NCBI GenBank assembly: GCA_947368535.1
Contig: CANBHY010000002.1
Location: 31,536 to 95,535 of the forward strand
Length of the DNA: 64,000 nucleotides
Direction of reading: 5' to 3'
Source: an uncultured Clostridium sp.
GTDB lineage: Bacteria > Bacillota > Clostridia > TANB77 > CAG-508
Shown here: one piece after another, positions 17,530-29,300 of the stretch
Layout of the letters: each line of letters begins with the position of its first letter
Position numbering within the stretch: the stretch's first letter is position 1
Made by a program: the position numbers and the translations under genes
The notes under the pieces: model-generated
Seen by the model: only the letters and a program-made list of their open reading frames with translations
What the model was told of the DNA's origin: nothing
Database searches by the model: none

Positions 17530-18321
17530 CTATAAACTAATAATAGCAGTTGCCAATTTAAATTCTTTTCCTTCTGATCTATAAGAATGAATCATATCAT
17601 CATGACACATACTACAAATACCTGAATCATAAATATTTTCTTTTCTAACACCTTTTTGAACTAGCAAACAATTATTAATTCCTACTGTATCAATATAAAA
17701 TTTATTTTCCTCAAATCCATTTAAAATAAATTTATTTATATCTTCTAAAAAAGAAAATTTTTCATAAAACATATCTCTAACATCTAAGCCTACTTCAAAG
17801 CAGCATTTTCTAATACTAGGACAAATGCAAACAATTAAATCTTTTGGATTAGTTCCAAATTCATTTATCATTTCATCAATTGCATTTTCAATAATTCTTT
17901 GATATGAACCTTTCCAACCAGAATGAACATTAGCAATAGCATTATTTTTTCTATCATACAATAAATACAATATACAATCTGCATTAGTAGTCGCTAAAAC
18001 AAGATTTTGTTTGTTCGTAATAAGTCCATCTATTTCTCCAATTTCTTCTGGTAAATATACTTTATCTACTCTTTTAATTTTATTAGTATGCTTTTGTTTA
18101 GGTTTAGTTACATTGCTTACGTCCAGTCCAACAGCATCACAAAGCCTTTTATAACTATTTCTTTCTGTAACTAAATCTCCTCCACTATGTCTAAAATTAA
18201 TACCTTCGGTTTTTAGTGAATATGCATGCTTAATCCCTAAATCATTCAAAATTCTAAATTGTAAATAATTCATTCCATTTTTATTAAATTGAATTACATT
18301 ACTATTTGTTAAATCTCTCAT
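17530..18321 (-). CDS. pgeF: Peptidoglycan editing factor PgeF (laccase-domain protein)
   Basis: PgeF (YfiH/YlmD family, formerly polyphenol oxidase) removes wrongly incorporated L-serine-containing precursors from peptidoglycan synthesis; related proteins also act on purine nucleosides. The three zinc/copper-ligand segments are present: KQKHTN, TNADCILYLL and NVHSGWKGSYQ, the last being the family hallmark. The C-terminal CPSIRKCCFEVG and SGICSMCHDD are also typical. The frame begins at a GTG at 18327, but the ATG at 18321 is preferred because AAGG lies five bases upstream. It heads a run pgeF-UDG-addB. Confidence 0.92.
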   Translation of the reverse strand: MRDLTNSNVIQFNKNGMNYLQFRILNDLGIKHAYSLKTEGINFRHSGGDLVTERNSYKRLCDAVGLDVSNVTKPKQKHTNKIKRVDKVYLPEEIGEIDGLITNKQNLVLATTNADCILYLLYDRKNNAIANVHSGWKGSYQRIIENAIDEMINEFGTNPKDLIVCICPSIRKCCFEVGLDVRDMFYEKFSFLEDINKFILNGFEENKFYIDTVGINNCLLVQKGVRKENIYDSGICSMCHDDMIHSYRSEGKEFKLATAIISL

Positions 18322-18384
18322 CTTCACCTTACTCTTTCGGCTACATTATATATTTTTTTACCATATATTTCAACGTTAAATTTA

Positions 18385-18417
18385 AAAAAGGATAACTCCT
18401 TTTAGAGTTATCCTTTT
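18385..18417 (-). terminator. Intrinsic terminator of the A1-B3 operon
   Basis: AAAAGGATAACTC and its complement GAGTTATCCTTTT pair around a six-base loop just after the giant gene, followed by six T on the minus strand. Confidence 0.9.
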
Positions 18418-18428
18418 AATATCTGATA

Positions 18429-21400
18429 TTAACTTTTATTCTTTAAAATATCACCATCATCATATTTATTTCTTCTTATAGCAGTAACTATTATTGCAGC
18501 AACCACTGCAATAGCAGAAATTATCAATGATGCTAATAATATTCTAATTGTTTTATTTGCCTGTTGTCTAGCTAAACTTAAACCAGTAGGCTCTGAGAAT
18601 GTAACAGTATCTCTAGCAGCATATGCGTCTCTTTCAGTATTTACACCATTTACTGTTTGTGTTTTAAATACATAGCTTTGACTATTTGAATCATAAGCCT
18701 TAATATAACCTGCTAAGTAAGCTTTATTATCTTTAGCTATCATATTAGCATTACCTGGTATTGTTTGCATATCACGTCTACCAACAGAGTTACTATACAT
18801 AGCTACCTCAATTAAGTTATCATAATTCATATTGTTTACAGATTCTTCGTTAGCTTGAGCTGTAGTTACTATTGAAATAGTAGCAGTTGAAGTAACATTA
18901 CCAGCATTAGTTTTTGCTTTATAACTATCTGGTACCAACTGAGTAGTTATTGAAGTGTTTGAATTATCTATAGAATTTACATTTTCTTTAGAAGTATACG
19001 CATCAAACTCTTCTGTAATTATTGATGGTTGTAATTTATTATTGTCTATTTCCATTACTGGTTGTTTTTTATCATCAATCTCTGCAACTTTATATTCAAT
19101 TTTAGTTGGTTTTTCTACCATTGTATTATTTGTAGAAAGATATATATTATTTTTAGTTGTTTTATCGTTTGACTTAGAAATATATGCTCTTTCTTTATCA
19201 TCTTGTAATTTAGTAATATCTTTTACATATTTTCCATCTTCGCCTTTTCTAAATGCAATTTCTGATAATTTATGTTGAATATCAGCATCAGAAGAAGCAA
19301 CCCAAGACATATTTTCATAATTAATGTCATCTAAACTTATACTTAAATCATTATCAATATAATCAACTACTTGATCAATTGTTGTCTTAACGATAACTTC
19401 GTCATCATATTTATTAATTGTCTTACCATCTTCATCAATTGCTGCATAAGTTTTATTTATATCCTCTGAATCAGCAATATCTTTATTAGTATAATAGTAT
19501 GTTCCTAAGAATCTACCATAAATTATTGCTTTACCTGCATTAAATGGAACTGTTCCTTGTAAGTTTTCTTCAGAATATAATCTCTCTTCAGAAACATTTT
19601 CAAAATGATTTGCAAGTTTATAAATTTCATTCATCCCTTTATAGTTAGCTAATGTTGCACTTACATAGTCTTCTTCTGAATTATTAATTATATCAATAGT
19701 GTAAGTTAGCCTTACTTGTAAACCATTTAATAAACTACTTTCCATTGCTATATACTTGAAGCCTTGACCATCTCCTAAACTTTCTTTATGAATTTCTGAG
19801 ATTTTGTCTACTCTTATGTTATCTGCACCTTCTTTGATAATATTACCATTTTCATCACATCTAACAGAAAGAATTACCTCTCCACCGTCTTCTTTGTAAA
19901 GTTCAATTTTAGAAATTTCTTTTCTAATATTCATTCTAGTTTCAGGTCTTTCAACTAAACCAAAGTCTATATTTTTAATATAGTATTCATGCTTTCCATC
20001 TTTAGCTTCAGTTGTTTTTATAATATCCTCACCATCTGGTGTTACTACCTTTTTATAAGCAATAGTGTCTTGTTTTTCAATATCTACAAATAACTTAGCT
20101 GTATTAGCTACCATTCTTGTGTTTTCAACTAATTTTTGTTTGTTATTTTCTAATATTTTCTTGTAATCTTCTGAAATATGATCTTTAGTATCTTCTCCAG
20201 TAACATCCTTTGTTTCATTAAATGCTGCAGCTAAAACTTCTGCATTTTCATTAGCAATCGTTCTTGAATATGCAATTGTTCTTAATCTTTGTGGTTCATA
20301 ATCTCTAGCATCAGATACTCTATCTTCTTCTAATGCTTTTGCATTTTCATTAGCACTTAAGTCATGCCATTCATTATTAAGAGTTGCTTTTCCTGGTAAA
20401 TGTAATATATCAGTAGTATCTATTGGTACATCTTGATTTTCTCCTGCCATAGCAACTTTAGTTGGGTTTAACCTTATTGAACCATCTTTAGCTACTTGAT
20501 AAGCTGTATTTTTATAATCTTGACCATTATACTTCATATCAACATTTTCATCTGCGTCATTACCATACTCAAATCTTACAACATAAGTACCAGTAACAAA
20601 GTTTTTAAATGTATATTTACCATCATCTCCAGATTTTATTTCATTTTCAAAACCTGGAAAATCATCTGTTTTCCAAATATACTCAAATTCATGGCATAAA
20701 GTATTTAAATCATTAAGACTTTCAGCCACACTAGAATTATTTTCTTGAGCATATTTCCTAATTCTATCTAAATCCTCTTTTGTCACTCTGATTTTTTCAA
20801 CCATTGTAACATCAATACCTTTTATACCAGATTCTGTACCTTCATCATATTTACCATTTCCTACAGTATTATCACTTCGTAAATCTTCCCAAACAACACC
20901 ATCTAAAGTTCTAGGTTCTCCCTCTCTTACTTCTACTGTAACACAAGGAGCAAATTCGGTATCATCTTCTAACATTTTTGTATCTATAGAGTCTCCTCTA
21001 TCTTTCATCCTAATGTTATTTGGAGCTGAATCTTGATCAACTCTACCAGAAACTTGTTTTGGTAAATAGCTTGTTGTTTTGTGTCTTTGACAAGACTCTT
21101 CTGTATAGAAAGTTGAATATTTTGAAATTTCAACTATATTATTTTTCTTTCCTAATAAAGTATCTTTTCTTGTATCAGCATTTGCTTCAGTTTCTTGTTG
21201 TACCTTTTTATATCCATCTTCATCAACTTCATAAGTAACAAATACTTCTAATACTTCACCAGGTTCAAGAGTTAAGTCTTCATTTGGTCCGCTTCCATTC
21301 AATCCATTTAAACTTTTACTTACAGATCTTTTATAATTTGAATTTTTTCTTTCAGCATTAGTTTCTTCTATGTCTTCAAATTCAACTGAACCCGTTGCAA

Positions 21401-24400
21401 ATTTATCTCCTGTCTTATCTAGTATTAACTCTCCTGCACTATTTACAACTGTATTTCTAACATTACCAGATTCATCTAAAGACTCATTTAAATCTTCTGC
21501 CTTGTTATAGTTATATGCACTAGCTCCAGCTACAGTTGTCAATTTTCTATAATAAGGTGCATATGCAACTATTTTTTCTACTCTTGATGGCTCATCATCA
21601 TCTGCTGTTTGATCTTCAATTTGAGCTTTAACATCTTCATCAACTCTAGTAAATGTTTTATCATAATAATCAACAAATTCATTAATAGACACATCTGTAA
21701 ATACTGATTCATTAATAAATTCTAATTTATAAGTTACAAATAGACGTAATTCAGTTCCCTCTTTTATAGCTTCAATAATAGTTTTAGTTATTTCATCTTG
21801 AATAGAGCTATAAGCACCTGATCTATACATATAATCTGAATTATATAAATCTATTTTATATGTATGTTGTCTATATTCTGGTTTTACTTGTAAATTCAAT
21901 GCTTCTTCAGTTAATGGCATTAAGCTATTATAAGTTGTCAAGTTTGAATTACCGTTAACAACAACATTTGCTGTATATAAATCTTTTTTCACACCTAAAT
22001 CAGAATGATATCTTTCAAGTAATCCTAAATTGATTTGATGAAAATATTCATCTATTGGTTTATATTGATTTGCTTGGAATTCATAATTATCATAGAATTT
22101 TTCTTCTACATGATACAGTCTCTCATAAGGTAATAATAATCCTGCCTCAGATGTTCTAGCAGCAAATCTATATTGGTCTAAAACATATCCTTCTTCATCA
22201 TTTGTAACTAAGTTAGATTTACGTTTTTCATAATCTCCTTCTCCAACTTTTTCTGATGTATATTCTAAGTCAGTCTCTTTAATGCCTCTAGTTGGATCTA
22301 CATCATAATCATGATAATATTTACCATCATTAATACCACCTGTTGCCAATCCTTCTGTATTTCCATCGTTGTCCATTACATCTTTTCCATAAACTTCTGT
22401 AAAGTAACTATCAAATTTTTTTCTTTCTTCCGCATTTTCAACTATATATGATGAATTTGCATAATCCGCATAATCTTTTTCTGGTCCTTTAGTTTCATCA
22501 GCAGTTTTCTTAAATGCATCTAATTTATCTTTAACAGATGTTTTATCTTCACCACTTGAAGGAACTAAGTATTCAGTAGCTTCGTATGTTTGTCCATCAT
22601 ATATAAATTCAACATCATAAGACATAACATATTTTGTTCCGTCTAATCCTTCTTCTGCTGGAACTTGCATTTTTGGTATTTTATATTGCCCATTTTCATC
22701 AACATAAATTCTTGTCTTATCAAAATCTATTTCTTTTTCACTGTCATCCCACCCTAAAGCTTTTTCTCTTTCAACTTCTTTTCCTGTTGCTACTTCATAT
22801 TTAACTTTCCATACTATTATTTCAACACTATTTTTTTCAGCTGGTTTATCTTTTGTTCCTTCATCATAAATACCAAGATTTCCATACTCTGATTTATCTT
22901 TTTGTTCATCATTATCTATCCAAACCATACCTGATAATGAAGTTCTTAAATCAATTGGTTTAGGAATTATCTGTAAACTAATAGTTTCTTCTTCTGGAAA
23001 TCCTCCACCATTTTGTGCATCAATATCTTTCTTTACAGAATCTTTACCATTTATTTGATGCTGCGCTATATGCTCAGATTGATTTGTATATCGCAAATAA
23101 TATTGATAATATCTAGCACCATTTGACTGTAAACCACTATTTATACCACCTTGTGTAGGTTCTCCTTCATTTCCTTCTTGTGAATCTCCACCTTGTGAAC
23201 CTCCACCTTGTGAACCTCCACCTTGTGAGCCTCCACCTTGTGAACCTCCACCTTGTGAACCTCCGCCTTGTGAGCCTCCACCTTGTGAGCCTCCACCTTG
23301 TGAACCTCCACCTTGTGAGCCTCCGCCTTGTGAACCTCCACCTTGTGAGCCTCCACCTTGTGAACCTTCATCTTGTGAGCCTCCACCTTGTGAATCTCCA
23401 CCTTGTGAGCCTCCACCTTGTGAACCTCCGCCTTGTGAACCTCCACCTTGTCCTGCTTGTAAATGATCTCGTGCTCTTTCTAATTGATTTATTGTTTCTT
23501 GAGGTATACCATAATTTTTGGCTTGTATTATAAAACTATTTAATTCATCTAAATCATATAGACTCTCATCTTTATTTAAATAATCATTAATTCTATCATT
23601 TAAATCTTTTTTATATCCTTCTGTAGAATATATTTTTCCATTCACATTAACAGTTACTTCTTCAACAAAACCATCATAATATTCGTAAGAAATATTTTGA
23701 ATTAGATATCCATCTGCAACATTTTCTTTATTTGTCTTCTTCCACCATAAAGCACCGCTCGTAGTGATATATTCTACATTGTCTGGAGCACTTCTATAAA
23801 CTACTTTTCCTGCATCTAAATCAGAATCATCACCTTCAGTTATTATTGGGTTTTGATTATCTGGCACACCAGACATTGAACCAGCAGATATATAGTTATA
23901 TCCATTAAAGAAATATACTGTACCTGTAGTAGCTGTATTACTAAAATTATTAATAGTTAATGTTTTATACCCGTCTTTTTTAATATCATCATTAAAACTA
24001 ACATACATTGGTTCATACATAACTTTAAATTGGAATCGTTGTACTGGAGCATCTAGTGCTGTAGCACCAACATTTGAATAAACCTCTACTGTTATAATAA
24101 TTTCTCTTCTACTTGGTTTTGTAAATGTCAATGTTGTAGAATCTCCATTATTATATACAAAATCAGATCCATTAAAGTATGACCATCTTATATAACCATT
24201 CTCTATTTTACTTTCTTTTAATTTAGTATTTACATCAAGATTAAAACCATTTACTACACCTAATTTTCTTAGATAAATAGTATCTCCTTTTAAGTAAGTA
24301 TAATCTGTTGAAGTAAATCTAATTTTTTCTACTATATCATTTTCGTAATAATATGTTTTACTAATATTCTGTTCTGCAGTTGTACCCGTTGTTGTGGATT

Positions 24401-26321
24401 CACTTGTAGATGATTTTCCATTTACCACTGTAGTAGTTGTTGTTGATGTTGTATATGAATATTTATATTTAATTTCTATTTTACTTTGAGCAATTGGTGC
24501 ACTATAATTTCTATCATAACTTGCAGTAACCTTACCATTACTAATTGAAGAATTTATTTTTGTACCATCTACATATACCTCTACACTTGTAGGCATGCTA
24601 TATGTAGTAGTTGATGTTGATACTTTCCCTGCTCTAGCCATACTATAATCAGAACTTGTAGTGTTTTCCTTACTTGGAATTGTATATTCAATGTTTATTT
24701 TATCACTAGATCGTGAACAAGCTATCTTTCCTTTAGTATCTTCTGAATTTTGATCAAAACTATTTGAATCTAATGTTATCACTTCTTCGAATGGTACTGC
24801 TTTTCCACCACTACTACCTCTATCTGATGGATAAGCTCTAGAAGATATATTCATCGCTAACTTGATCTCATTATTAATCACTTTTGATGATGCAGTAGTA
24901 GGTGTTGTCTGTGGTGTGTTGCTTGATGCTGGTCTTGAATTATACCATGGTGACCATGTAATAATCAAATATGTTCCCTCTAAATATTCATAAGATGCAC
25001 CTGCATTCATATATTGAAAATCAAAATCTAATGATTCTATTGCTACTAAATCATCTAAGTAACTAATTTCTAGATAAAATTCTTCACCATCATATGGATA
25101 TGGATAATCTTCCTCTGTATCTAATGGAATTTGTTCTCCATTATCTGTAATTAATGGAATATAATCTTCATGGTTATGACTAAATACAAATCTATAATCT
25201 GTACCCAATTCTAAGTCTATTGGGTTGTCTTCGGCATCTAAACCTGTCAATGTAGTATTTGAAATACCAGCAAAACTTACTTTTTCACGTGTACCTTGCT
25301 TTGTACCTGCCCTTAAATAATCTAAAGAAAAAGGTCCTACAATATATTTATTAGTTTCAGAATTAAATCTTACTTCTGCATCATCTGAATCATATCCAAT
25401 TTCTTTTTGAGTGCCATCTTCTGAAATATATTTTTTATAATCTACAACCAATGTGTTGTCAGAATTATATTGCCAATTATCTCCTGTTGGAGAAATCCTT
25501 TTTATATATTCTTCAAAAGCTTCTGCTTCGTATCCTAAATCGGTATCTTTAACACCTGACTTATTAGATGTACCTACTGTTTTTACTTTCCACCAAGCAT
25601 GTTGAACATATGTATATGGCGCATAACTATCCATCGTTACATAATAATATTTTCCATTTTTTGATGTAACATATTCTGTAGGTTCTAGTGAACTACTATC
25701 CCATGCAACAGACCATAATTCATCACCTGCTGCTGTTACTGTTTTATTATTGTCATTAATTTCTCCTGTATATTCTCGATCTGTCAATTCAAAAGTTAGA
25801 GAATTTACTGATGGATCATTTTTGTCCATTTCTGATAATACCCATGCTTCTGCTGGAGTAGCAATTCTGTTTTCTACCAAATGAAATCTACCATAAGTTT
25901 TACTTTTAGTCTCTGTATAAGGATTTGTTGTATCTGTTGTCCATGGAGAACCCGTTTTAAAAACAGTAGCATTATTTCTATTAGCTTCTGTTAGTACCCC
26001 TGTACTAATTCCCTGATCAGTAACATCTGTACTTTTACCACCACTTGTTACTACTGTACTTGCATATCCAGGAAGTGCAGTTCCCTTGGCAGAACAAAAC
26101 AAACTTGGTATTGATAATAAATCTTCATGTCTAATATATACTTCGTCACCATCAACTTGACTACTTAATATGTCAAATATTGATGGATATGATAATTGAG
26201 TGACTATATTTGGGCTATTAGCTGCTAAAGAACTATTTGTAAACAATATCACAGTAATAATTAAAACTGCAAATATACCAATTATTGCTTTTACTATTTT
26301 TTTACTTATATTGCCTATCAT
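18429..26321 (-). CDS. Giant secreted surface protein, type B (copy B3)
   Basis: The 2630-residue protein has a signal peptide (about residues 1-33, ending LAAN). Residues 400-950 are Thr/Ser-rich beta-type sequence. A glycine-rich tandem repeat covers about residues 957-1046. Two SdrD B-like (prealbumin-type) domains follow: one near 1130-1255 (LSGMVWIDNDEQKD, VDENGQYKIP) and one near 1805-1920 (LDGVVWEDLRSDN, GDDGKYTFKNFVTGTYVVRFEYG). Between them is an EISKYSTFY ... GRVDQDSAPNN segment, probably calcium-binding. The conserved C-terminal part has YSNSVGRRDMQTIPGNA, then a membrane helix (about 2588-2612) and a short charged tail. There is no LPXTG signal. It overlaps A1 by four bases, so synthesis is coupled. 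A surface fibre or adhesin is likely; the ligand is unknown. Confidence 0.88.
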   Translation of the reverse strand: MIGNISKKIVKAIIGIFAVLIITVILFTNSSLAANSPNIVTQLSYPSIFDILSSQVDGDEVYIRHEDLLSIPSLFCSAKGTALPGYASTVVTSGGKSTDVTDQGISTGVLTEANRNNATVFKTGSPWTTDTTNPYTETKSKTYGRFHLVENRIATPAEAWVLSEMDKNDPSVNSLTFELTDREYTGEINDNNKTVTAAGDELWSVAWDSSSLEPTEYVTSKNGKYYYVTMDSYAPYTYVQHAWWKVKTVGTSNKSGVKDTDLGYEAEAFEEYIKRISPTGDNWQYNSDNTLVVDYKKYISEDGTQKEIGYDSDDAEVRFNSETNKYIVGPFSLDYLRAGTKQGTREKVSFAGISNTTLTGLDAEDNPIDLELGTDYRFVFSHNHEDYIPLITDNGEQIPLDTEEDYPYPYDGEEFYLEISYLDDLVAIESLDFDFQYMNAGASYEYLEGTYLIITWSPWYNSRPASSNTPQTTPTTASSKVINNEIKLAMNISSRAYPSDRGSSGGKAVPFEEVITLDSNSFDQNSEDTKGKIACSRSSDKINIEYTIPSKENTTSSDYSMARAGKVSTSTTTYSMPTSVEVYVDGTKINSSISNGKVTASYDRNYSAPIAQSKIEIKYKYSYTTSTTTTTVVNGKSSTSESTTTGTTAEQNISKTYYYENDIVEKIRFTSTDYTYLKGDTIYLRKLGVVNGFNLDVNTKLKESKIENGYIRWSYFNGSDFVYNNGDSTTLTFTKPSRREIIITVEVYSNVGATALDAPVQRFQFKVMYEPMYVSFNDDIKKDGYKTLTINNFSNTATTGTVYFFNGYNYISAGSMSGVPDNQNPIITEGDDSDLDAGKVVYRSAPDNVEYITTSGALWWKKTNKENVADGYLIQNISYEYYDGFVEEVTVNVNGKIYSTEGYKKDLNDRINDYLNKDESLYDLDELNSFIIQAKNYGIPQETINQLERARDHLQAGQGGGSQGGGSQGGGSQGGDSQGGGSQDEGSQGGGSQGGGSQGGGSQGGGSQGGGSQGGGSQGGGSQGGGSQGGGSQGGGSQGGGSQGGDSQEGNEGEPTQGGINSGLQSNGARYYQYYLRYTNQSEHIAQHQINGKDSVKKDIDAQNGGGFPEEETISLQIIPKPIDLRTSLSGMVWIDNDEQKDKSEYGNLGIYDEGTKDKPAEKNSVEIIVWKVKYEVATGKEVEREKALGWDDSEKEIDFDKTRIYVDENGQYKIPKMQVPAEEGLDGTKYVMSYDVEFIYDGQTYEATEYLVPSSGEDKTSVKDKLDAFKKTADETKGPEKDYADYANSSYIVENAEERKKFDSYFTEVYGKDVMDNDGNTEGLATGGINDGKYYHDYDVDPTRGIKETDLEYTSEKVGEGDYEKRKSNLVTNDEEGYVLDQYRFAARTSEAGLLLPYERLYHVEEKFYDNYEFQANQYKPIDEYFHQINLGLLERYHSDLGVKKDLYTANVVVNGNSNLTTYNSLMPLTEEALNLQVKPEYRQHTYKIDLYNSDYMYRSGAYSSIQDEITKTIIEAIKEGTELRLFVTYKLEFINESVFTDVSINEFVDYYDKTFTRVDEDVKAQIEDQTADDDEPSRVEKIVAYAPYYRKLTTVAGASAYNYNKAEDLNESLDESGNVRNTVVNSAGELILDKTGDKFATGSVEFEDIEETNAERKNSNYKRSVSKSLNGLNGSGPNEDLTLEPGEVLEVFVTYEVDEDGYKKVQQETEANADTRKDTLLGKKNNIVEISKYSTFYTEESCQRHKTTSYLPKQVSGRVDQDSAPNNIRMKDRGDSIDTKMLEDDTEFAPCVTVEVREGEPRTLDGVVWEDLRSDNTVGNGKYDEGTESGIKGIDVTMVEKIRVTKEDLDRIRKYAQENNSSVAESLNDLNTLCHEFEYIWKTDDFPGFENEIKSGDDGKYTFKNFVTGTYVVRFEYGNDADENVDMKYNGQDYKNTAYQVAKDGSIRLNPTKVAMAGENQDVPIDTTDILHLPGKATLNNEWHDLSANENAKALEEDRVSDARDYEPQRLRTIAYSRTIANENAEVLAAAFNETKDVTGEDTKDHISEDYKKILENNKQKLVENTRMVANTAKLFVDIEKQDTIAYKKVVTPDGEDIIKTTEAKDGKHEYYIKNIDFGLVERPETRMNIRKEISKIELYKEDGGEVILSVRCDENGNIIKEGADNIRVDKISEIHKESLGDGQGFKYIAMESSLLNGLQVRLTYTIDIINNSEEDYVSATLANYKGMNEIYKLANHFENVSEERLYSEENLQGTVPFNAGKAIIYGRFLGTYYYTNKDIADSEDINKTYAAIDEDGKTINKYDDEVIVKTTIDQVVDYIDNDLSISLDDINYENMSWVASSDADIQHKLSEIAFRKGEDGKYVKDITKLQDDKERAYISKSNDKTTKNNIYLSTNNTMVEKPTKIEYKVAEIDDKKQPVMEIDNNKLQPSIITEEFDAYTSKENVNSIDNSNTSITTQLVPDSYKAKTNAGNVTSTATISIVTTAQANEESVNNMNYDNLIEVAMYSNSVGRRDMQTIPGNANMIAKDNKAYLAGYIKAYDSNSQSYVFKTQTVNGVNTERDAYAARDTVTFSEPTGLSLARQQANKTIRILLASLIISAIAVVAAIIVTAIRRNKYDDGDILKNKS
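23180..23452 (-). repeat. Tandem 15-base repeat encoding about 18 copies of GGGSQ
   Basis: The unit reads CCACCTTGTGAACCT on the plus strand and encodes Gly-Gly-Gly-Ser-Gln on the minus strand. I count about 18 units, mostly exact, with variants GGDSQ and DEGSQ. Being a multiple of three, unit gain or loss keeps the giant protein in frame, so linker length can vary. Confidence 0.93.
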
Positions 26322-29300
26322 ATAATCACCTCCTTACCCTTATTATCCGTGTACAGTTTTATTACATATAAAACTACTATCAATGTAATAAGTGTTGTTG
26401 TTATTATCATTACATTTATCATGCTTCCACCTGTTTTGATACCTATTATCACATCTGCACTACTCATATCGTCTTCACCGTCTGCATGATTTCCTTCTAC
26501 CGAGTCTATATCTGATATTGCATATTCATTAAATGTATTTTCTATTTCAAATACATTATTTATTAAACCTGTTCCATCGTCTGTCATTTGTTTTGTTAAT
26601 AAAAGTGTTATTGTTTTTGTCTCTCCTGGTTGTATTATTTCATTTTCTAATTCTCTTGTGTGTGCAACTCTATTTGAATCTACATACCAGTTTGCATTTA
26701 AACTTGTATCTAATTCTAATTCTTCTGGTAAATAACTCATTATTGATTTTGCATATCCTGCTATCTCACCTTTATTTGACACATCTATTGTATATTCTAC
26801 AAATATTTTTGAAGTTGAGGTTTCTTTTGGATCTATATCAACTTTTGCAAGTTTACTATTTTCCATTTCATATGTTGTTGTTCCTTTTTCATTTTGTACT
26901 GTAAGTCTATTTACATTTGCATCTATACTAAAGTCAAATATACCTGCTCTGTATAATCCAACATCTATATCAGAAATACTTGAATCAGTTATACTAATTT
27001 TATCTGTAACAGCTTTATAGTTAGAAACAATTGCATCAGAATTTCTATCTGAGTTAACTCCTTCTTTCTTATAATCTGTTACTTGATATTTAGATGAATC
27101 ATATTCAAATTTAACATAGTAATCGCCAACAGGAATATTGTCAAATACATACTCACCGCCAGCATTTGTTACTGTTTGAGCAACTATTTTCTGAGATGAT
27201 ACATCACATAATTTAGCAACTATATTTTCAATACCATCTTCACTATCATCTCTTTGACCATTTTTATTTGCATCATTAAATACTCTACCTATAATTCTGT
27301 ATCCTCTAGAATCATTTTGTTTTGCATCTGATTTATTTATTACAGCTGTATATCCATTTTCTGAGCTTTCTTCCTGTGTATTTTGTTCAATTTTTACATC
27401 ATTAGTTGCTATTTTATTTTCTCTTGCTGGATTTTGTTGAACTATATTTTCAACTGATGATGTCGTAAAAGTATGAATATTTTTTCCGCTTATAGTCCAT
27501 GAATTTTTTGCAACAGACTCTTCAACTACATTTTCTAAGTCCTTTGCAGTACAGTCTAAAACTATTTTTGCTTCCTCATTGCTTCCCAAAGTAACTTTAC
27601 ATTCTATATTTTTTCCTATTAATGCACTATTAGTTGCACCATTTTTTGTTATAGAAGCACTAAGCACTCTTAAATCTTTTGGTAATTCATTAGAAATTCT
27701 TATATTCTGAGCCTCCGCTAATCCTGTATTCTTTAAGTTTAATATATATTTTACAGTGTCACCCTCTTTTAAATATCTATTATTGATATTTGTATCATAA
27801 GAACATTCAATAACGGGTCTAGCTAAAATATGTTTGATTTCATTTGATTTATAAATTCTTTTTAAATTTGGTGATTCAATTTGAGCAAACGTTATTAACT
27901 CTCTTTGGCTTTCAGGAATTTCCATAGTTTTAACTTTTAATTTTAAACTTTCACTTCTATTTAATCTACTTAATTTCCAAGTTACATTTCTATTATTATC
28001 ATATTCAGCAGGTGAAACTGCATACTCTCTCATATTTTCATCAAAACCTGTAATATAAGCATCTATAAATTCTAATCCTTCTGGTAGAGTTAACCTAATT
28101 GTACAATCTTCAATTGAACTATTTAAGTAATTTACTAAATTAATATCATACCAAAGTTCAACACCTTGGTCGACTACCCTATTTTCATCTATCTGACTTA
28201 AGCTTATACTTAATTCAGCTTTATCAACTTGTTTCTTTTCTGTTGGAACATATATAGGAGTTTCTAATCCATCCGCCTCAACATTATTTGCAGGTTCTAT
28301 TTCTGTACTAACAGAAGCACCACTATTAACTTCTACTTCATATGTAATTTCTTCAGTTTTTCCTGGATCAACATCCCCTAAGTCAATTCTAAGTTCAGTA
28401 GTATCTCTATCAACTTCCCCATTTTCATTAACATATGATGTTCCTTCTGGAATTAAGCTGTTAACAACTGTATCTTTAGAAACTGATCTTCCTTCATTTT
28501 TTACTTTAACAGTATACTTAATACGTTGTCCTGGTACTGCTGTGGCATCTTCGCAATCAGAAACAATCTCTGTAGTAAGAACTGGTGCATCACCTGTTGT
28601 TAAAACAACTCTATCTGCTTCTCTTACTTTAGATGATTCTTGATCTTCATAATATGTAGCAAATGTACCAGCTAAATCAATATTGTTTACTAATTTTTCA
28701 GGAATATTGAAACCATATTTATAAGTCATCATGCTTCCTACTTTTAAATCTTCATCCAAAACAATTAAATATGATTTGATTATTCCAATATCAGTTACAT
28801 CTTCTGTCCAACCATTTTCTCTATCATCTAAATCTCTAGTAGCATCTTCTTTTTCTGAATAATAAATTCTTACTGGAACCTCAGCATTTTCAGTTGCAAT
28901 TCTAGTTGTCATTGGAGCTGTAATATTTGTACCTAAAGCCACATCTTCTGTTATTGCCTTATTTCCATTAAATATTGTTCTTCCTAATATGCTTACATTT
29001 TTCATGTCTTCATCTGTGTTGTTGATTACTATCATTTTCATTTCTGCTTGTCTTGCTTCTTTGAATGTTCCTACTGTATCTTCTTTTCTTCCTTGGTTTA
29101 CTGATATTATTGATCCATTGTCTTTATAGCCTGTTATCATTTGTGCATTTACTAGTCCTTCAGGTGCTACTATGTTTAACTCTGCTCTATCTTCACCATG
29201 TCTTCCTAATAAGATATATGGACTTGGATCTGTAAGCATTTTCCAATCTGAACCAATACCATAGTTTGTAGCATCTTCATTATAGTAATTCATTTCTATC

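Noticed and set aside
23180..23452. Possible CRISPR array
   Set aside because: The repeats are directly tandem with no unique spacers and encode an in-frame linker in a giant protein.
23141..23533. Open frames in both strands translating to VHKVEAHK- or LHLVNLHL-type repeats
   Set aside because: They are other-frame readings of the 15-base GGGSQ repeat inside the B3 gene. They have no ribosome binding site, and the repeat keeps every frame free of stops.
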